The notes: generated from the sequence alone by a model not told the origin. Shown: positions 52,381-63,154, counted from the first letter of the stretch. The stretch is DNA of 64,000 nt from Dendrolimus kikuchii (GCA_019925095.2 CM034388.1:28154934-28218933); one strand, 5' to 3'. Numbers and translations are program-made.

Positions 52381-52754
52381 ATACTTATAATTTAACTATT
52401 GACGCCCTCGATACGCTCGTGCGGTAACCGTCTCATGCCTAAATAGGGTACTTTCATCCCTTGTGTAACAATCTAATATTCATCGCAAGAAAGACAGTCA
52501 CAGACAGAGAACTACATGCAAACATGCGTTTCGACTGAAAGAAATCGCGCTTAGAAATAAATATTTCTTAGAGTTTCGTCGTTACAAAAAACATGTTGCG
52601 TGATAATGAAAATACTTTTCTATTGATCAACATTTTGTACGACTGTGTATCTTCATATTTCTTTTCAAGTATAATGTTTAAATTCATCATCCTATGTATA
52701 TGTATGTGAAAGTGAATTTGTTTGTTTGTATCGAAGCGTTTCAGGCGTGATAAC

Positions 52755-52852
52755 TTTTTTTATTGACTGAAGCAGGCAAACAGGCAGACGACCCACCTGA
52801 TGGAAAGTGGTCACCGTCGCCTATGGATGTTTGCAATACCAGGGTTGTCGCC
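52755..52852 (-). repeat. Rep-A 3' fragment
   Basis: TTTTTTTATTGACTGAAGCA, CAGACGACCCACCTGATGGA, CACCGTCGCCTATGG. Truncated after about 95 bp. Confidence 0.65.
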
Positions 52853-52989
52853 AATGTTTGCCTGTTGGCCAGCTTCGAAATAAAAAATGTATGATATCTT
52901 TTTTCTGTTATAAAATGTACAGAACTAAAAGATTCCATATATTCTATTTGTATTTATATACCACAAATATACGTCCACCGGTGATGGAT

Positions 52990-53390
52990 ATATATTTGTG
53001 GCTTTCGGGGTTGAGACAGGGATATGACTGATTGTCCACCTGGATCCGGGGATGCGGTGGAACTAAGCCTCTGTTGGTGAAGTGAGTTTACCCTACTTCC
53101 CGGGGTATTATTCTAAGGCCTTGATGCGCGGATGAGCATGGGCATAACTACGTTCTAAGTCTTATGCTCTTCCTAACATAAGTGCAGGGACATGGGGGGC
53201 AGGTTCAGGTTTAGTGGTGTATTTGGGAATGACTGTACCTGAGTCCCACATAAGCCGTGCGGCGCTTAATCTCGCCGCGTAAGGTCTAAACCCTACAAAG
53301 GACCCGGTACTATACGAAATGTATTCCCCTGCTGCAACAAAACAAAAAAAGGGATATTCCCGTAACTTCATCTACGCTTGACTTGAAACT
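52990..53390. repeat. Unclassified GC-rich segment
   Basis: Sharply more GC-rich than its surroundings: CTTTCGGGGTTGAGACAGGG, ATGCGGTGGAACTAAGCC, GCAGGGACATGGGGGGCAGG, CGTGCGGCGCTTAATCTCGC. No similarity elsewhere in the window and no credible ORF. It looks like an immigrant repeat. Confidence 0.35.
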
Positions 53391-53474
53391 CCCGCGGGAT
53401 TCCCGGGACACAAAGTATCACAGAATTTAAAACAGAATCTAGGCTATGCTTTTAGTGGAAACTGTGTCGGAATA

Positions 53475-53750
53475 AGCTAATTTTTATGCACCTAGTTGTT
53501 CGGATCAAACCGCTCCCAAGAAAATTCCCGCGGGATTCCCAGGATAAAAAATTACAAACATAACATTTGCTATCGATCGGTGAAAAATCACATTGGAATT
53601 CAATTTTTTTTTGTAATCTGGCCATTTTAAATCATTCCGAGGGATTCCGAGGATAAAAAGTAGCACAGATTTTAAGTCCAAAAATTGGCTGTCGATCAGT
53701 GAAAACCGCATCAAAATCGGCCCAGTAGTTTTTACGTGAATCCCGAACAA
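53475..53750 (-). repeat. Inverted-repeat arm (Helitron-like family), right
   Basis: Reverse complement of 51600-51865. Immediately left (53385-53460) is another unit, CCCGCGGGATTCCCGGGA, CACAAAGTATCACAG, and related words CCGAGGGATTCCGAGGATAA appear within, so the family is itself made of repeated ~130-bp modules. Confidence 0.65.
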
Positions 53751-53769
53751 ACAGGCAAATCGACAGACA

Positions 53770-54385
53770 AGGAATCTAAAAAAATCGTATTCTCCGTCGT
53801 TTATATTTATAGTCTTTTCCAGTTTTTTTTAATTGCTTCAATGTATTATGTTGTTATTAATAATTTAATAAGCAATAATTATATTAAAACTGCATATTGC
53901 GTATTGTTTCCGATAAATAACCATTTCGTATCAGTTTCAAAGATACAAGTCAATAAATGACTTTCGAACATTTATGTATATTTCAAAATGTGGTCACCGT
54001 GTGTATTAACCAATAAAATTAAAATGTAATAAACTCGATTGTATACAGAAAAGATCGAAACAATCGGTGTTTGTTGGTAATATTACATTATTAGCCGGTT
54101 ATCTCGTGTACTGTACGGTTTCGAAACGTCATTTCCCAGAAATGATTCGAAAACAGGAACGTCATTTGATGGATAAAATAAAATTGACGTTTTGGTAAAT
54201 TGGTAGTTTTTATTTTTTTATTACTTTGTAATTATTGTGCCGAGGAGAGAATGATGTCATTAAATTGTAATCAAAATTTTCACAAAGATATTAAGCCATT
54301 GCGGTTTTGTGATTTTTTAATGCTTTTAAATTTCAGTGCTTTGTTTTTAAAATCAAAGAGTACGTTGGGGTAAATTTAATGTTAT
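53770..54385. other. Intronic, no gene recognised
   Basis: AT-rich. No repeat or coding signal. Confidence 0.35.
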
Positions 54386-54389
54386 CTCT

Positions 54390-54900
54390 AGTTCACATTC
54401 AAATTCATTTGCTTAAAACATGTTACATAAATTTGAGGTGACAAGAACACAATACTCGCATGTTTTGCCCATGAAGCGTGCAATTTTGACTTAAGATTAT
54501 TAAAAAGAAATACAAATTATTATAAAATTAACAAAAAAAAAAACAATTTATACATTAATGTCAATCATATGTAATTTGTCAAAAATACCCTAAAAAACAT
54601 TTATCCAACAGCCATTTGTGTAGACTATGATTATATTTGTGGGCAGATATTTAAAATCTTCGGGAAGTTTGTTAAACATTTTTTATAGTGACAATTTGCA
54701 GCTGGGGAACAATAATCTACTGTCTGTATTGGCCCTAAGTTGCCGTGTCTGCAGTTCGTGAAGTCTAGGAAACAAATAATTCGGGATTTTCTTTACAGAC
54801 ACATAATTATACAAATGAAATAGTAATATAATTACTGAACCGTGGCGCCTCATTGTGATGCGGAAGGATGCTGGAAGGTTTAGTGGGTAGTTTGGCAACT
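54390..54900 (-). mobile_element. Probable LINE 3' region, decayed
   Basis: Layout resembles 43615-44100: AAATTCATTTGCTTAAAACA and GTTACATAAATTTGAGG near the tail, then CGCATGTTTTGCCCATGAAG, TTGTGTAGACTATGATTATA and CCTCATTGTGATGCGGAAGG. The - strand gives only scraps (FRITMRRHGSVI). Low certainty. Confidence 0.35.
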
Positions 54901-55480
54901 CCTATTATCCGACACTTCTGTTAGGCGCCGGCCGTCAGGAGTCCACATACTCCTCGGTGACTTCCCAATTGTAAGCCCATCGTTGCAGCCCACTGCTGGA
55001 CGTAAGCCTCCTTTTCAACTTTCATTTCGTTGGACTCGGCCTTTATATCCTGACATATATATTGAAATATAATATATTGAATAGAATATATTGAAATAGA
55101 ATATGGCTTTATTATTGACCAAAATTTTCATTGGAACATGTTGACCCGTTCCGGTGGCCATTCGCAAGAAACTTTCAGATTTTTGTTTTTAGAACAAATG
55201 TTCTAGAAACAGTAATTTATGATTAGGCACCATGTATATATCAGGACTTACCTAACTCAAGGCGCTTGTTTTGAAAACACAAGTTTTCCCAGTGCCCTAC
55301 GACTAGGAGTCGTTTAAGAAAAGCATTATAAAATTTCATCGTGGCTAACAATACAATGGCAGTGCGTCTGGTGTTGCTAACATTCATAAGGCGACACGGC
55401 GGTGACCACTTTTCACCAGGTGGGAGGGTAGCTTACCTGTCTCGTAGCTTTTGGCAAAAAATACTTCGATTTTGTTGTTA
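54901..55480. other. Intronic, no gene recognised
   Basis: A LINE-like scrap at 54982-55012 (CGTTGCAGCCCACTGCTGGA, CGTAAGCCTCC). Otherwise nothing. Confidence 0.35.
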
Positions 55481-55484
55481 TTCA

Positions 55485-55622
55485 TGGTATATATACTAAT
55501 ACTATAAACAGGTAAAATTTGTGAGTTTGGATGTTCGGGGTAATCTCCGCTACTACTGAATCGATTTTGAAAATTATTAGAGCAGTAGAAAGCTACATTA
55601 TTCACGAGTGACATAGGCTATA
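55485..55622 (-). repeat. Helitron-like short repeat
   Basis: TATACTAATACTATAAACAG, TTTGGATGTTCGGGGTAATC, GAATCGATTTTGAAAATTAT, TACATTATTCACGAGTGACA, TAGGCTATATTTGATTATG. Same plan as 56516-57097. Confidence 0.6.
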
Positions 55623-56510
55623 TTTGATTATGAATAATAATATTTTTTAGTTTTTTAATGACTTCTGGTGAAGTGGGCACGGAAACGCCTGTCAAATATG
55701 TAACAGCAATAACTTTCCACGCAAGAATTGCGCACGTTCTTGTACGAGGCACTGCGAACGCTTTCCGCGTTTGTGATTGATTGATTTGCGTAAATGCGTA
55801 CGGACGTGCTTTTGTATTTTTAATGACGCCCAGCAAAGTGCGCACGGCTCAGGTAGTGGAAAATGAATTTGACAGGTCTGTTATATCCTGCTCGTAACCA
55901 TGAAATATTCCTTGTTATAATGGTGGTAGACAGTAGTTAACTTAACAAGGCTTGTTCGCAATTAAGGACTGTTTACCGGGCATTAATTTTTGGCAATAAA
56001 CGAGGGGCACGCACAAAATGATCGGTACGATGCGCCCGCGCCGTGGGAAAAGCGGCGTCTTTGTACACCATTGTAGTCCCAATTAGCTGGTTTTTTTCAT
56101 GGCAAAAACCGGACTGTCGAATTGTCACAATAATGTCGTCGTACACTTGTGCAATTTCATGTTTTTAAAATTGAAGCAGTAACATTGAGATTTTAAAAAA
56201 ATCAAATTTCATCCCGGTTTTAAGGCTATAGGCTTTATCATGCGAGTATCATGATTATTTATTAAATTACTGCAATAATGAGAGTATATTAAAATCCATC
56301 CCATTTACTCATAATAGTAATACGAGGTTTAGAAGCTCGTTAAAAAAGTAATTCATAACGGCATTTAGAATGCGATTATGAATGACACTTATTGATGAAG
56401 CTTCTGTAAACCTATGAATAAGGTGTGTTAAGTCTATTACTTCAAACTTAATATTACCCGGTGACTTTGTTAAAGTCGCCAAGTAAAATTGAAGTTTATT
56501 TGACATTTTA
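55623..56510. other. Intronic, no gene recognised
   Basis: No coding support. Slightly GC-richer near 56010-56060 (CGGTACGATGCGCCCGCGCC). Confidence 0.35.
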
Positions 56511-56515
56511 TGTCT

Positions 56516-57097
56516 GTCTATACTAATATTATAAACAGCAAAGATTTGTATTTTTGTGTTTTTTTTATTGCATGAGTTCAGCAGACAGGCAGACGGCCCA
56601 CTTGATGGAAAGTGATTACCATCGCCTATGGACATTTGCAATAAAACACCAAAGGCGTCACGAATGCGCTGCTGCTCTCTTAAGGAAGACTGTAACCTGG
56701 TCACTGATGCCCGAATGCAACTCAAAGTTGTTATGGTGACATACTCTAGACCACGGGTGGTAGCCATCGAGTCGGGCAAATACTCTACCGTCTGGCTGTG
56801 GGTTGTTTTGTCGCCTCTTACGACAGGCCGCCCGGCCGCAGGAAATTGTATTTTTTCTCCGTTCCTGCACGGCTAACATTGTTTGTGTGTTTGTAACGAA
56901 TATACTGAAAAACTGCTGGACCGATTTCAAAAATTCTTTCACCATTAGAATGCTACATTATCCCTGAGTAACATAGGCTATATTTTTTACTAGAAAAAAG
57001 ACAGAAATCCCTGCTAAAACTTCAATAATGTAACCCAAGATGTAAAAAAAATTAGCCATAAACCACCCGTGCGACGGCGGGACGGGTCGCTAGTGTA
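56516..57097 (-). repeat. Helitron-like short repeat split by Rep-A
   Basis: Left part TCTATACTAATATTATAAAC, AGCAAAGATTTG; right part ACTGAAAAACTGCTGGACCG, TGCTACATTATCCCTGAGTA, ACATAGGCTATATTTTTTAC, CCACCCGTGCGACGGCGGGA, CGGGTCGCTAGTGTAAT. On the - strand it starts ACTAGCGACCCGTCCCGCC, as is usual for the class. Rep-A at 56561-56873 separates the two. Confidence 0.7.
56561..56873 (-). repeat. Rep-A retroposon, full-length, nested
   Basis: TTTTTTTTATTGCATGAGTT to TCTCCGTTCCTGCACGG. The flanks TTTTTGTGTTT and TTTGTGTGTTTG hint at a TSD but are too T-rich to be sure. Confidence 0.85.
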
Positions 57098-57334
57098 ATA
57101 TAAATATGGAAACGAGCTTTTTAGATATTCGTATTTTAGTGTATTTCTTTGTTTCATATTTTTGGCCTTAGAGGCGATTCAATTTTTGTAAAATGGTAGG
57201 AGTAATATGATGTCTTTTTTAGATTTAATTTTTTATCGCTATATAATAACATATATCGGTTGTGATAGAAGAAAATTACTTTAAAATAGTATTTAATAGT
57301 ATATATACTACGGTGGAGTCGGTTTTTAAATGTA

Positions 57335-57515
57335 AGTGTAGTGGAACACTTATAAGCCAATAGATGGCGCTGTGCAATAATTGTGGTTGCAAACGTGTCC
57401 CGAAACGAACGTATATACAAATTTCCAACAGTAATAGATGGGGCTATGTCTGCAAGGAACAACAGTAGCCTCGCTGGAAGATCTTCTCGCTCCACCACCC
57501 TATATGGGGTAATTA
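57335..57515 (+). repeat. Rep-G dispersed repeat, copy 2
   Basis: AACACTTATAAGCCAATAGA, TGGCGCTGTGCAATAATTGT, AGGAACAACAGTAGCCTCGC, TGGAAGATCTTC. Matches 10255-10440. Confidence 0.6.
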
Positions 57516-58085
57516 AAGATTTCACTTTAAAAGCTTTATCGATAAAGCTTACAGTTTTCGATTTTTTTCAATTAAAATCGAAAAGTCATCACCAATTCAA
57601 TTCCACTTATCTACAGGCTTTTTTCGATCACGTCTGTCTGTACGCTTGATGCCAATTATCGCTGTATCCAGCGACACGTTGGCTTTCATCATTTTTTCGT
57701 TGCATTTCATAAATTGCACCGTCTAGCGTTCCCCAAGCGCTAACTAGCTGATTATCTTGTTTATAGAGCTATTAGTTGCCGTGCTATCGGATTTTGTATC
57801 TGATATTGGCAAAAAGTGCCGGGATCATCGCGGGGCGGGCGCGGAAGATGCGCCGGCGCAAGTGGCACATGAGAATGTCGTTAGGGCTGGCTTATTACAA
57901 TCAATAACAAATTATTGCTCACGAGATTTCTTTTTTAATGTGTTTTCATCCTGTTACATATTCTAGTGTCTTTTTTTATGTTATGATGTTGTATTTTCGA
58001 TATGTTGTGAATTAAATAGCTGGTGTTAACGTTATAGATATATTATTCATATTTTTATTACCCTAATCAGTAGTTCTATTTTACT
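57516..58085. other. Intronic, no gene recognised
   Basis: Small GC-rich patch 57815-57875 (GGGATCATCGCGGGGCGGGC, GCGGAAGATGCGCCGGCGC) inside AT-rich DNA. It encodes nothing SRF-like. Confidence 0.35.
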
Positions 58086-58089
58086 TACA

Positions 58090-58265
58090 TAAAAACTTAA
58101 TTAGGTTTTTATATATCACGAACAAAGCCGCGGGCAAGAGCTGGTGTATATGTAAACCTTCCTTGAAGGATTATCTAACTGATAGTGAAACCCGCTTGGA
58201 AATCCGTTGCGTGGTTTAGGAGGAGTTAGCAGTTATACAGACAGACAGACGCGGTAAGCGACTTT
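58090..58265 (-). repeat. Lep1-like short repeat
   Basis: TTTTATATATCACGAACAAA, GCCGCGGGCAAGAGCTGGTG, ACCTTCCTTGAAGGATTATC, CCGTTGCGTGGTTTAGGAGG, CAGACAGACAGACGCGG. Classic layout on the - strand. Confidence 0.65.
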
Positions 58266-58288
58266 GTTTTATATTATGTAATGTGTTT

Positions 58289-58525
58289 GCCAGGTGGTAG
58301 GGTATTTGCTCGACTGGATGGCGACCACCCCTGGTCTAGAGTATGCCGCCATAACAACCTTGTGTTGTGTTCCGGCATTAGTGACCAGGTTCCAGTCTCC
58401 TTTAAGAGAGCAGCAGCGCATTTGTAGCACCTTTGGTGTTGCAAATGTCCAAAGGCGATGGTAAGCGCTTTCCATTAAGTGGGCCGTCTGGCTGTCTGCT
58501 GAACTCCTGCAATAAAAAAAATAAA
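58289..58525 (+). repeat. Rep-A, 5'-truncated copy
   Basis: Begins at GCCAGGTGGTAGGG, like the 50421 copy, and ends GCAATAAAAAAAATAAAA. Confidence 0.85.
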
Positions 58526-58797
58526 AAAATGTAAAGAAGCATTGAAACTAATAATATAAAATTACCATTTTACGAATTCTGAACGATTTTCGACTTTTTG
58601 ACATTTCAAGCAGTACTAGTTATTTCTTAATATTATGCTGACTGTAGTCGAAGACATCTCTCCGGTTCCAAATTGTCTTGGAATATATGTTTTTTATTTT
58701 AAAAAAAGATGTGTCTTCACATTTCGTCCGATGCACATTTTATTAATTCTAAGTTTGAACTTTCTATTAAACTGATATTACAAGGTGCAAACAAATT

Positions 58798-59108
58798 ATC
58801 CGCGCAGGAACGGAGAAAGAATACAATTTCCTGCGGCCGGGCGGCCTGTCGTAAGAGGCGACAACGCAACCCACAGCCAGGTGGTAGGGTATTTACGCGA
58901 CTGGATGGCTACCACCCCTGGTCTAGAGTATGCCGCCATAACAACTTTGACTTGTGTTCCGGCGTTAGTGACCAGGTTCCCGTCTCCCTTAAGAGAGCGG
59001 CAGCGCATTTGTAGCGTCTTTGGTGTTGCAAATGTCCATGGGCGATGGTAACCCTTTCCGTCAAGTGAGCTGTCTGCCTGTCTGCTGAACTCCTACAATA
59101 AAAAAAAA
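58798..59108 (+). repeat. Rep-A retroposon, full-length copy
   Basis: TCCGCGCAGGAACGGAGAAA to TCCTACAATAAAAAAAA. Only about 270 bp separate it from the preceding truncated copy, same orientation. Confidence 0.85.
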
Positions 59109-59154
59109 TGAATCAATTCAATTAAAAGACGAAGAACTGAAAGTGTACGAACAC

Positions 59155-59265
59155 ATTCACCAATATTGAATGGCTCAATTTTATGTTTACACGGATGTCT
59201 TTGATTACTTCATGGAAATTGAAAGACAGAAATGAACCATTTAACATCGGCTTTATCTCTTAATC
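59155..59265 (+). repeat. Rep-H dispersed repeat, copy 3
   Basis: GGCTCAATTTTATGTTTACA, TTGAAAGACAGAAATGAACC, ACATCGGCTTTATC. Confidence 0.5.
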
Positions 59266-60400
59266 CATCAACTGTCAAATTTACAAATTAATTTGTTGAT
59301 TAAATAAACTGGTGCACCCGTTGTATGTTATTGCCTTAATTTTGACAAGCGACAGCTTTCGATTTTCGAAATGTAGTGTAATCTGATTGGTTGATTACCC
59401 CACGATCGACGCATGCGCAAGCGGTACAAGTAGTAACACACTATTATGTTAGGATTATTCAGTTTTTGTTTGTAGTTACAACACTGTCAATGTGACATTT
59501 GTTTAAGAGGATTTCAGAGAAAGTTCTTATAGGTACGATACGAATGCCATGAGGCTGACTGGAATTGTGTGTCCAGATATATTATACTTCTAATACAGTC
59601 ACAGTTGTAATGTCGTCAGGGTATCTAAGCGTTTTGTTACTTTTTATTTCTGATTTTTCTTGTTTTATTGTTCTTTTTGTGTTTTTTATATTTTGTTTCT
59701 CTTTTTTACAAGAAATGATTTGCTACTTAAAATATGACAATAGCTTACAGGTCTCCAACTTTGGAGAAAAATGGTTTTCATATGAGACGTTTATATACTT
59801 TTTTCAATTTTGGTTCGTAGTGTTTTTTTTTGGTGTCAATTGATGCAAGATCAAACACAGTAATAGAATTATCGGCTAAGGGCATCAAGTTAAAGAAATC
59901 ATTGTACTTATTGTTTAAACGATAGTTAATACGCTTTTTGACTCGTTAAAGGTAATAACTTACTACGCTCATTTAAAACATAGGCGGCTTCGGCATTTTG
60001 CAAGATAATAAACAATACTTAAGTGGATTTAACCATCGACTACCTTATTAAATAAAAATTACACAATTGCAACAAAATTCCACCGACATATAAATAAAAA
60101 CAAATCTTACAATCAGATTATTGTTAATACTCGACTTATGAAATGAAAAGTAATTATATCTGATCACAGTAATTAAACGAGCAAATTATGTTTTTTTTTA
60201 AATTTTATTTAAACACTTAATTGTACGTTTAACCACTTATGTCTTGCAAGTGACTTTGACTGGACTTTTAAATGGGGCTTTTTGACGTGTTCGAATTTTG
60301 AAATTTCATTTAGTTTTCGATAGTACAGTTGTCAGCCAGTTCGTTCGGGATTTGTTCTTAATATTCATATCTTAATAAAATATAAAACCTTTTTTAATTT
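59266..60400. other. Intronic, no gene recognised
   Basis: A Phe-rich 92-codon frame (59565-59843) could form a membrane-like helix but starts and ends in T-rich DNA and has no homologue I know. Not called. Confidence 0.35.
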
Positions 60401-60404
60401 TCGT

Positions 60405-60620
60405 GACTAAACAGCCTTAGCCAGATGGTAGGGCATTTGCCCATCTGGACGGCTATAACAACCTTGAATTGTGTTCCGGTAAAGTGGCCAGGTTCCAGTC
60501 TCCATTTAGAGACCAGCAGCGCCTTTGTAACACCTTTGGTGTTACAAATGTCCATAGGCGATCGTAACCGCTTTCCATCATGGGCCGTCTGCCTGTCTGC
60601 TGAACTCCTACAATAAAAAA
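60405..60620 (+). repeat. Rep-A, 5'-truncated and internally deleted
   Basis: AGCCAGATGGTAGGGCATTT to CTCCTACAATAAAAAA, missing about 30 bp (CACCCCTGGTCTAGAGTATG region). It ends about 50 bp before the tandem array. Confidence 0.75.
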
Positions 60621-60669
60621 GTTATATATAGTTTATGCCGAATCTTTTTTTTTATAAATAAACGACCAC

Positions 60670-62285
60670 CAACGGCTAGCGTCTAGTGAGTGACTGGCGG
60701 AAGTCAGATAGTTTCGGCCCAATTGATTATGACTTTGGCGTCGGGTACAGTGTGTTCTCGAATATAACATTCAGCTCTGTGTTCTATGCAATTATCTGTA
60801 AGATCCTATGGTCTTTTCTAAACGCCACATTCTCCACCACAATTAGAAACAGATTTGCATTTTATGGGAGTTATTTATAAAGTTATAAACGGTGAGCGTC
60901 TAGTGAGTGACTGAGGGATGTAGGGCAGTTTTACCCCTAATGGATTATAACATTGGTATCAGTACGGTGTCTTCTCTAGTATAATATTATAGCTGAACGT
61001 CCTGCGCTATGTTTTGTAAGATTACCGTCGTTTCAAAACTCCATCTTCTCTACAGTTAGAGTCAAATTAATTGCCATTGCGATTTTCGTAGTACAGGAGT
61101 TATTTACATAGTTACAAGCTGTGAGCATCTATTGAATTATTGAGGGACGTAAGATAATTTCACCCCAAGTGATTATGAGTTTGGCGTCGTATACGGCGTG
61201 TTCTCTAGTGTAACATTTAGCTCTTTGTTCTATGCAATGATCTCTAAGAGCCTATCGTCTTTTCAAAACTAGTATCTTCTCCACTACAATTAGAAATAGA
61301 TTAATTGCCAGTTCGATTTGCATATTATGGCAGTTATTTATATGGAAGCGTATGGAAGCGAGAGTTGGGTATGGAAGAGAGAGCATGAAAGTAGAGTAAA
61401 CGCGGTCGAGATGCGAGCACTGCGCAAAATCTGCGGAGTGACGCTCGCGGACCGCGTTCGTAATACCGAAGTAAGAAAGAGAGTTGGTCTGAAAGAGAGT
61501 GTCGGGGTGAAGGTAAGGAAAGGAATGCTCCGGTGGTTCGAGCATGTGGAAAGAATGCACGATGAAAGAATGACTAAACAGATATAAAATGCAAAAGTGG
61601 ATGGATGCAGAAGTCGTGGAAGGCCACGACACACCTTCCATGATGAAATTGATCGTGTACTAGCAGGTGATGTCAGGAGCCTTAAGAACAGACGAGCGTG
61701 CATGACAAGAGTTATGAATGTCAAAGAAGCAAGTGAGGTGTGTAAGAATAAGCCTGAATGGCGCTCTGTTGTTCGTGCTTACCCCGCAAGGGAACTGGCG
61801 TGAAGTTATGTATGTATTTATATAGTCACACACGGTGAGCGTCTATTGAATGTGTGAGTGACGTGAGATAATTTCACCCCAAGTGATTATGAGTTTGGCG
61901 TCGTGTGCGGTGTGTTTTCTAATGTAACATATAGCTCGATATTCTGCGCTGCTTTCTAAGATGTTAGCGTCTTTTTTCAAAACTCCATCTTCCCTACAAT
62001 TTGAATCGGATTAATTGCTACTGCGATTTTCATATCATGGGAGTTATTTATATAGTCACAAACTGTGAACGTCTAATGAGTGACTAAGGGATATGAGATA
62101 GTTCTATCCCAATTGATTGTGACGTTGGTATCGTTGCGGTGTCTTGTGTAACATGTGACTCAATGTTCTGCGCTACGTTTTTTAAGACGCTATCGTTGTT
62201 TCAAAACGTCTTCTCCTCTACAATTAGAGTCGGATTTACTGCCAATGCGTTTTTCATATTACAGGAGTTATTTATTTAGTCACTT
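60670..62285 (+). repeat. Tandem array of ~217-245-bp units
   Basis: The word AGCGTCTAGTGAG or its variants begins at 60678, 60895, 61124, 61838 and 62068. Each unit then has GTGATTATGA-TTTGGCGTCG, GTGTTCTCTAGTGTAACAT, TTCTATGCAATGATCTCTAA, AAACTCCATCTTCTCTACAA, TTAGA-T-GGATTAATTGCCA and GGGAGTTATTTATATAGTCAC. Units are 217, 229, ~243 (after removing the RTE), 230 and a partial. They are 70-85% alike by eye. No ORF spans units. A short minisatellite/satellite-like tract. Confidence 0.9.
61344..61814 (+). mobile_element. RTE LINE 3' end, ~470 bp, inside the tandem array
   Basis: Sense, the longest of the truncated copies: from GAGAGTTGGGTATGGAAGAG (CESWVWKREH) to the TATG tail. One stop (ATATAAAATGC, TAC to TAA) and one 3-bp deletion (AGAAGGTGAT to AGGTGAT) break it from the parent. 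Flanked by an exact 9-bp repeat TATTTATAT at 61335-61343 and 61815-61823. Removing one copy restores GTTATTTATATAGTCAC, as in the neighbouring units. Confidence 0.92.
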
Positions 62286-62289
62286 TGTT

Positions 62290-62771
62290 CCGTTTACGCA
62301 CTGTGTAATTTGTTGGGCTAAGTATGCCACGCTCCGTACGAGTGTAAGAAAAAGATATGTAACTTGTAGAAAAAACTTTGCTCTATCGGATTTATTTGGA
62401 AGGCATTACGTGCGAAGGGCCAGCCCTGAAAGGTTAAATAAATGGCGGAGTCAAATAGGGGTCAGCGATTGTTTTGCTAATCTTCTTGAAACTTATTGGT
62501 TTAACTTTGCTAAGTAATTTTAGAGTTAACGGTACATTTTAGGGTTACGGAATTATTAATGTTTTCCGCCGTAACGACGCTAATGAAAGTAACATTTTAT
62601 TATAATATAATCTGGGCTGTAACGAGGGAAGAAACAAATAAACTTACAAACAACCAAATAATCAAATTCGCAATGTTAAAACTACGTGAATTGTTTACTA
62701 AAACGTGGTTAAAACGTTTGGCTAAAAACGGTCAAGTGCGTGTTAGTCTACGTAAAATGTCCTATAAATAA
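62290..62771 (+). other. Hypothetical small frames, unsupported
   Basis: Two open frames: 62155-62517 (second half RKRYVTCRKNFALSDLFGRH) and 62559-62771 (TLMKVTFYYNIIW, ending LKRLAKNGQVRVSLRKMSYK). The second is basic at its C-terminus and is followed 35 nt later by an AATAAA (62804-62809) and an A-run, so it could be a retroposed or decayed 3' gene end. No known domain. Confidence 0.25.
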
Positions 62772-63150
62772 CATCCCTACATCCCTTGTTTTTGTCATTT
62801 GACTAATAAACTCTTAAAAAAAAAAGTTTTTCCAATTATACAGCATAACAAGATAAACACGTTAAGATTCAAAACGTTTGGCTAAAAGCGGTCAAGTGCG
62901 TGTCAGTCTACGCAAAATGCCCTACAAATAACATCCCTACATCCCTTGTTTTTGTCATTTGACTAATAAATGGGGTTGTCTGGAAGAGATCGCTTTTTAG
63001 CGACAAGACCGCCCGTCGTAGATAACTAGATATAACTTTAGTCTTTAAGTTCATGTTTGTATTGGTGTACAATAAAGAGTTATCTATCTATCTAAACTCT
63101 TTAAAAAAAAGTTTTTCCAATTATACAGCATAACAAGATAAACACGTTAA
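62711..63150 (+). repeat. 160-bp tandem duplication, second unit interrupted
   Basis: AAAACGTTTGGCTAAAA(A/G)CG starts at 62711 and 62871. Unit 1 runs to 62870. Unit 2 is the same through GACTAATAAA (to about 62970), resumes at AAACTCTTTAAAAAAAAGTT (63096 on) and ends AACACGTTAAGATT near 63153. Substitutions between units are few and nearly all transitions. The duplicated part includes the last 20 codons of the 62559 frame. Confidence 0.85.
62971..63097 (+). repeat. CR1/L2-type LINE 3' tail (Rep-E), inserted
   Basis: TGGGGTTGTCTGGAAGAGAT, CGCTTTTTAGCGACAAGACC, TATTGGTGTACAATAAAGAG, TTATCTATCTATCT. It splits unit 2 of the 160-bp duplication. Direct repeats are at most 3-4 bp (AAA). Confidence 0.8.
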
Positions 63151-63154
63151 GATT

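Noticed and set aside
57757..57966. GC-rich 69-codon frame as a possible SRF exon
   Set aside because: The translated sequence bears no resemblance to SRF and lacks matching splice sites.
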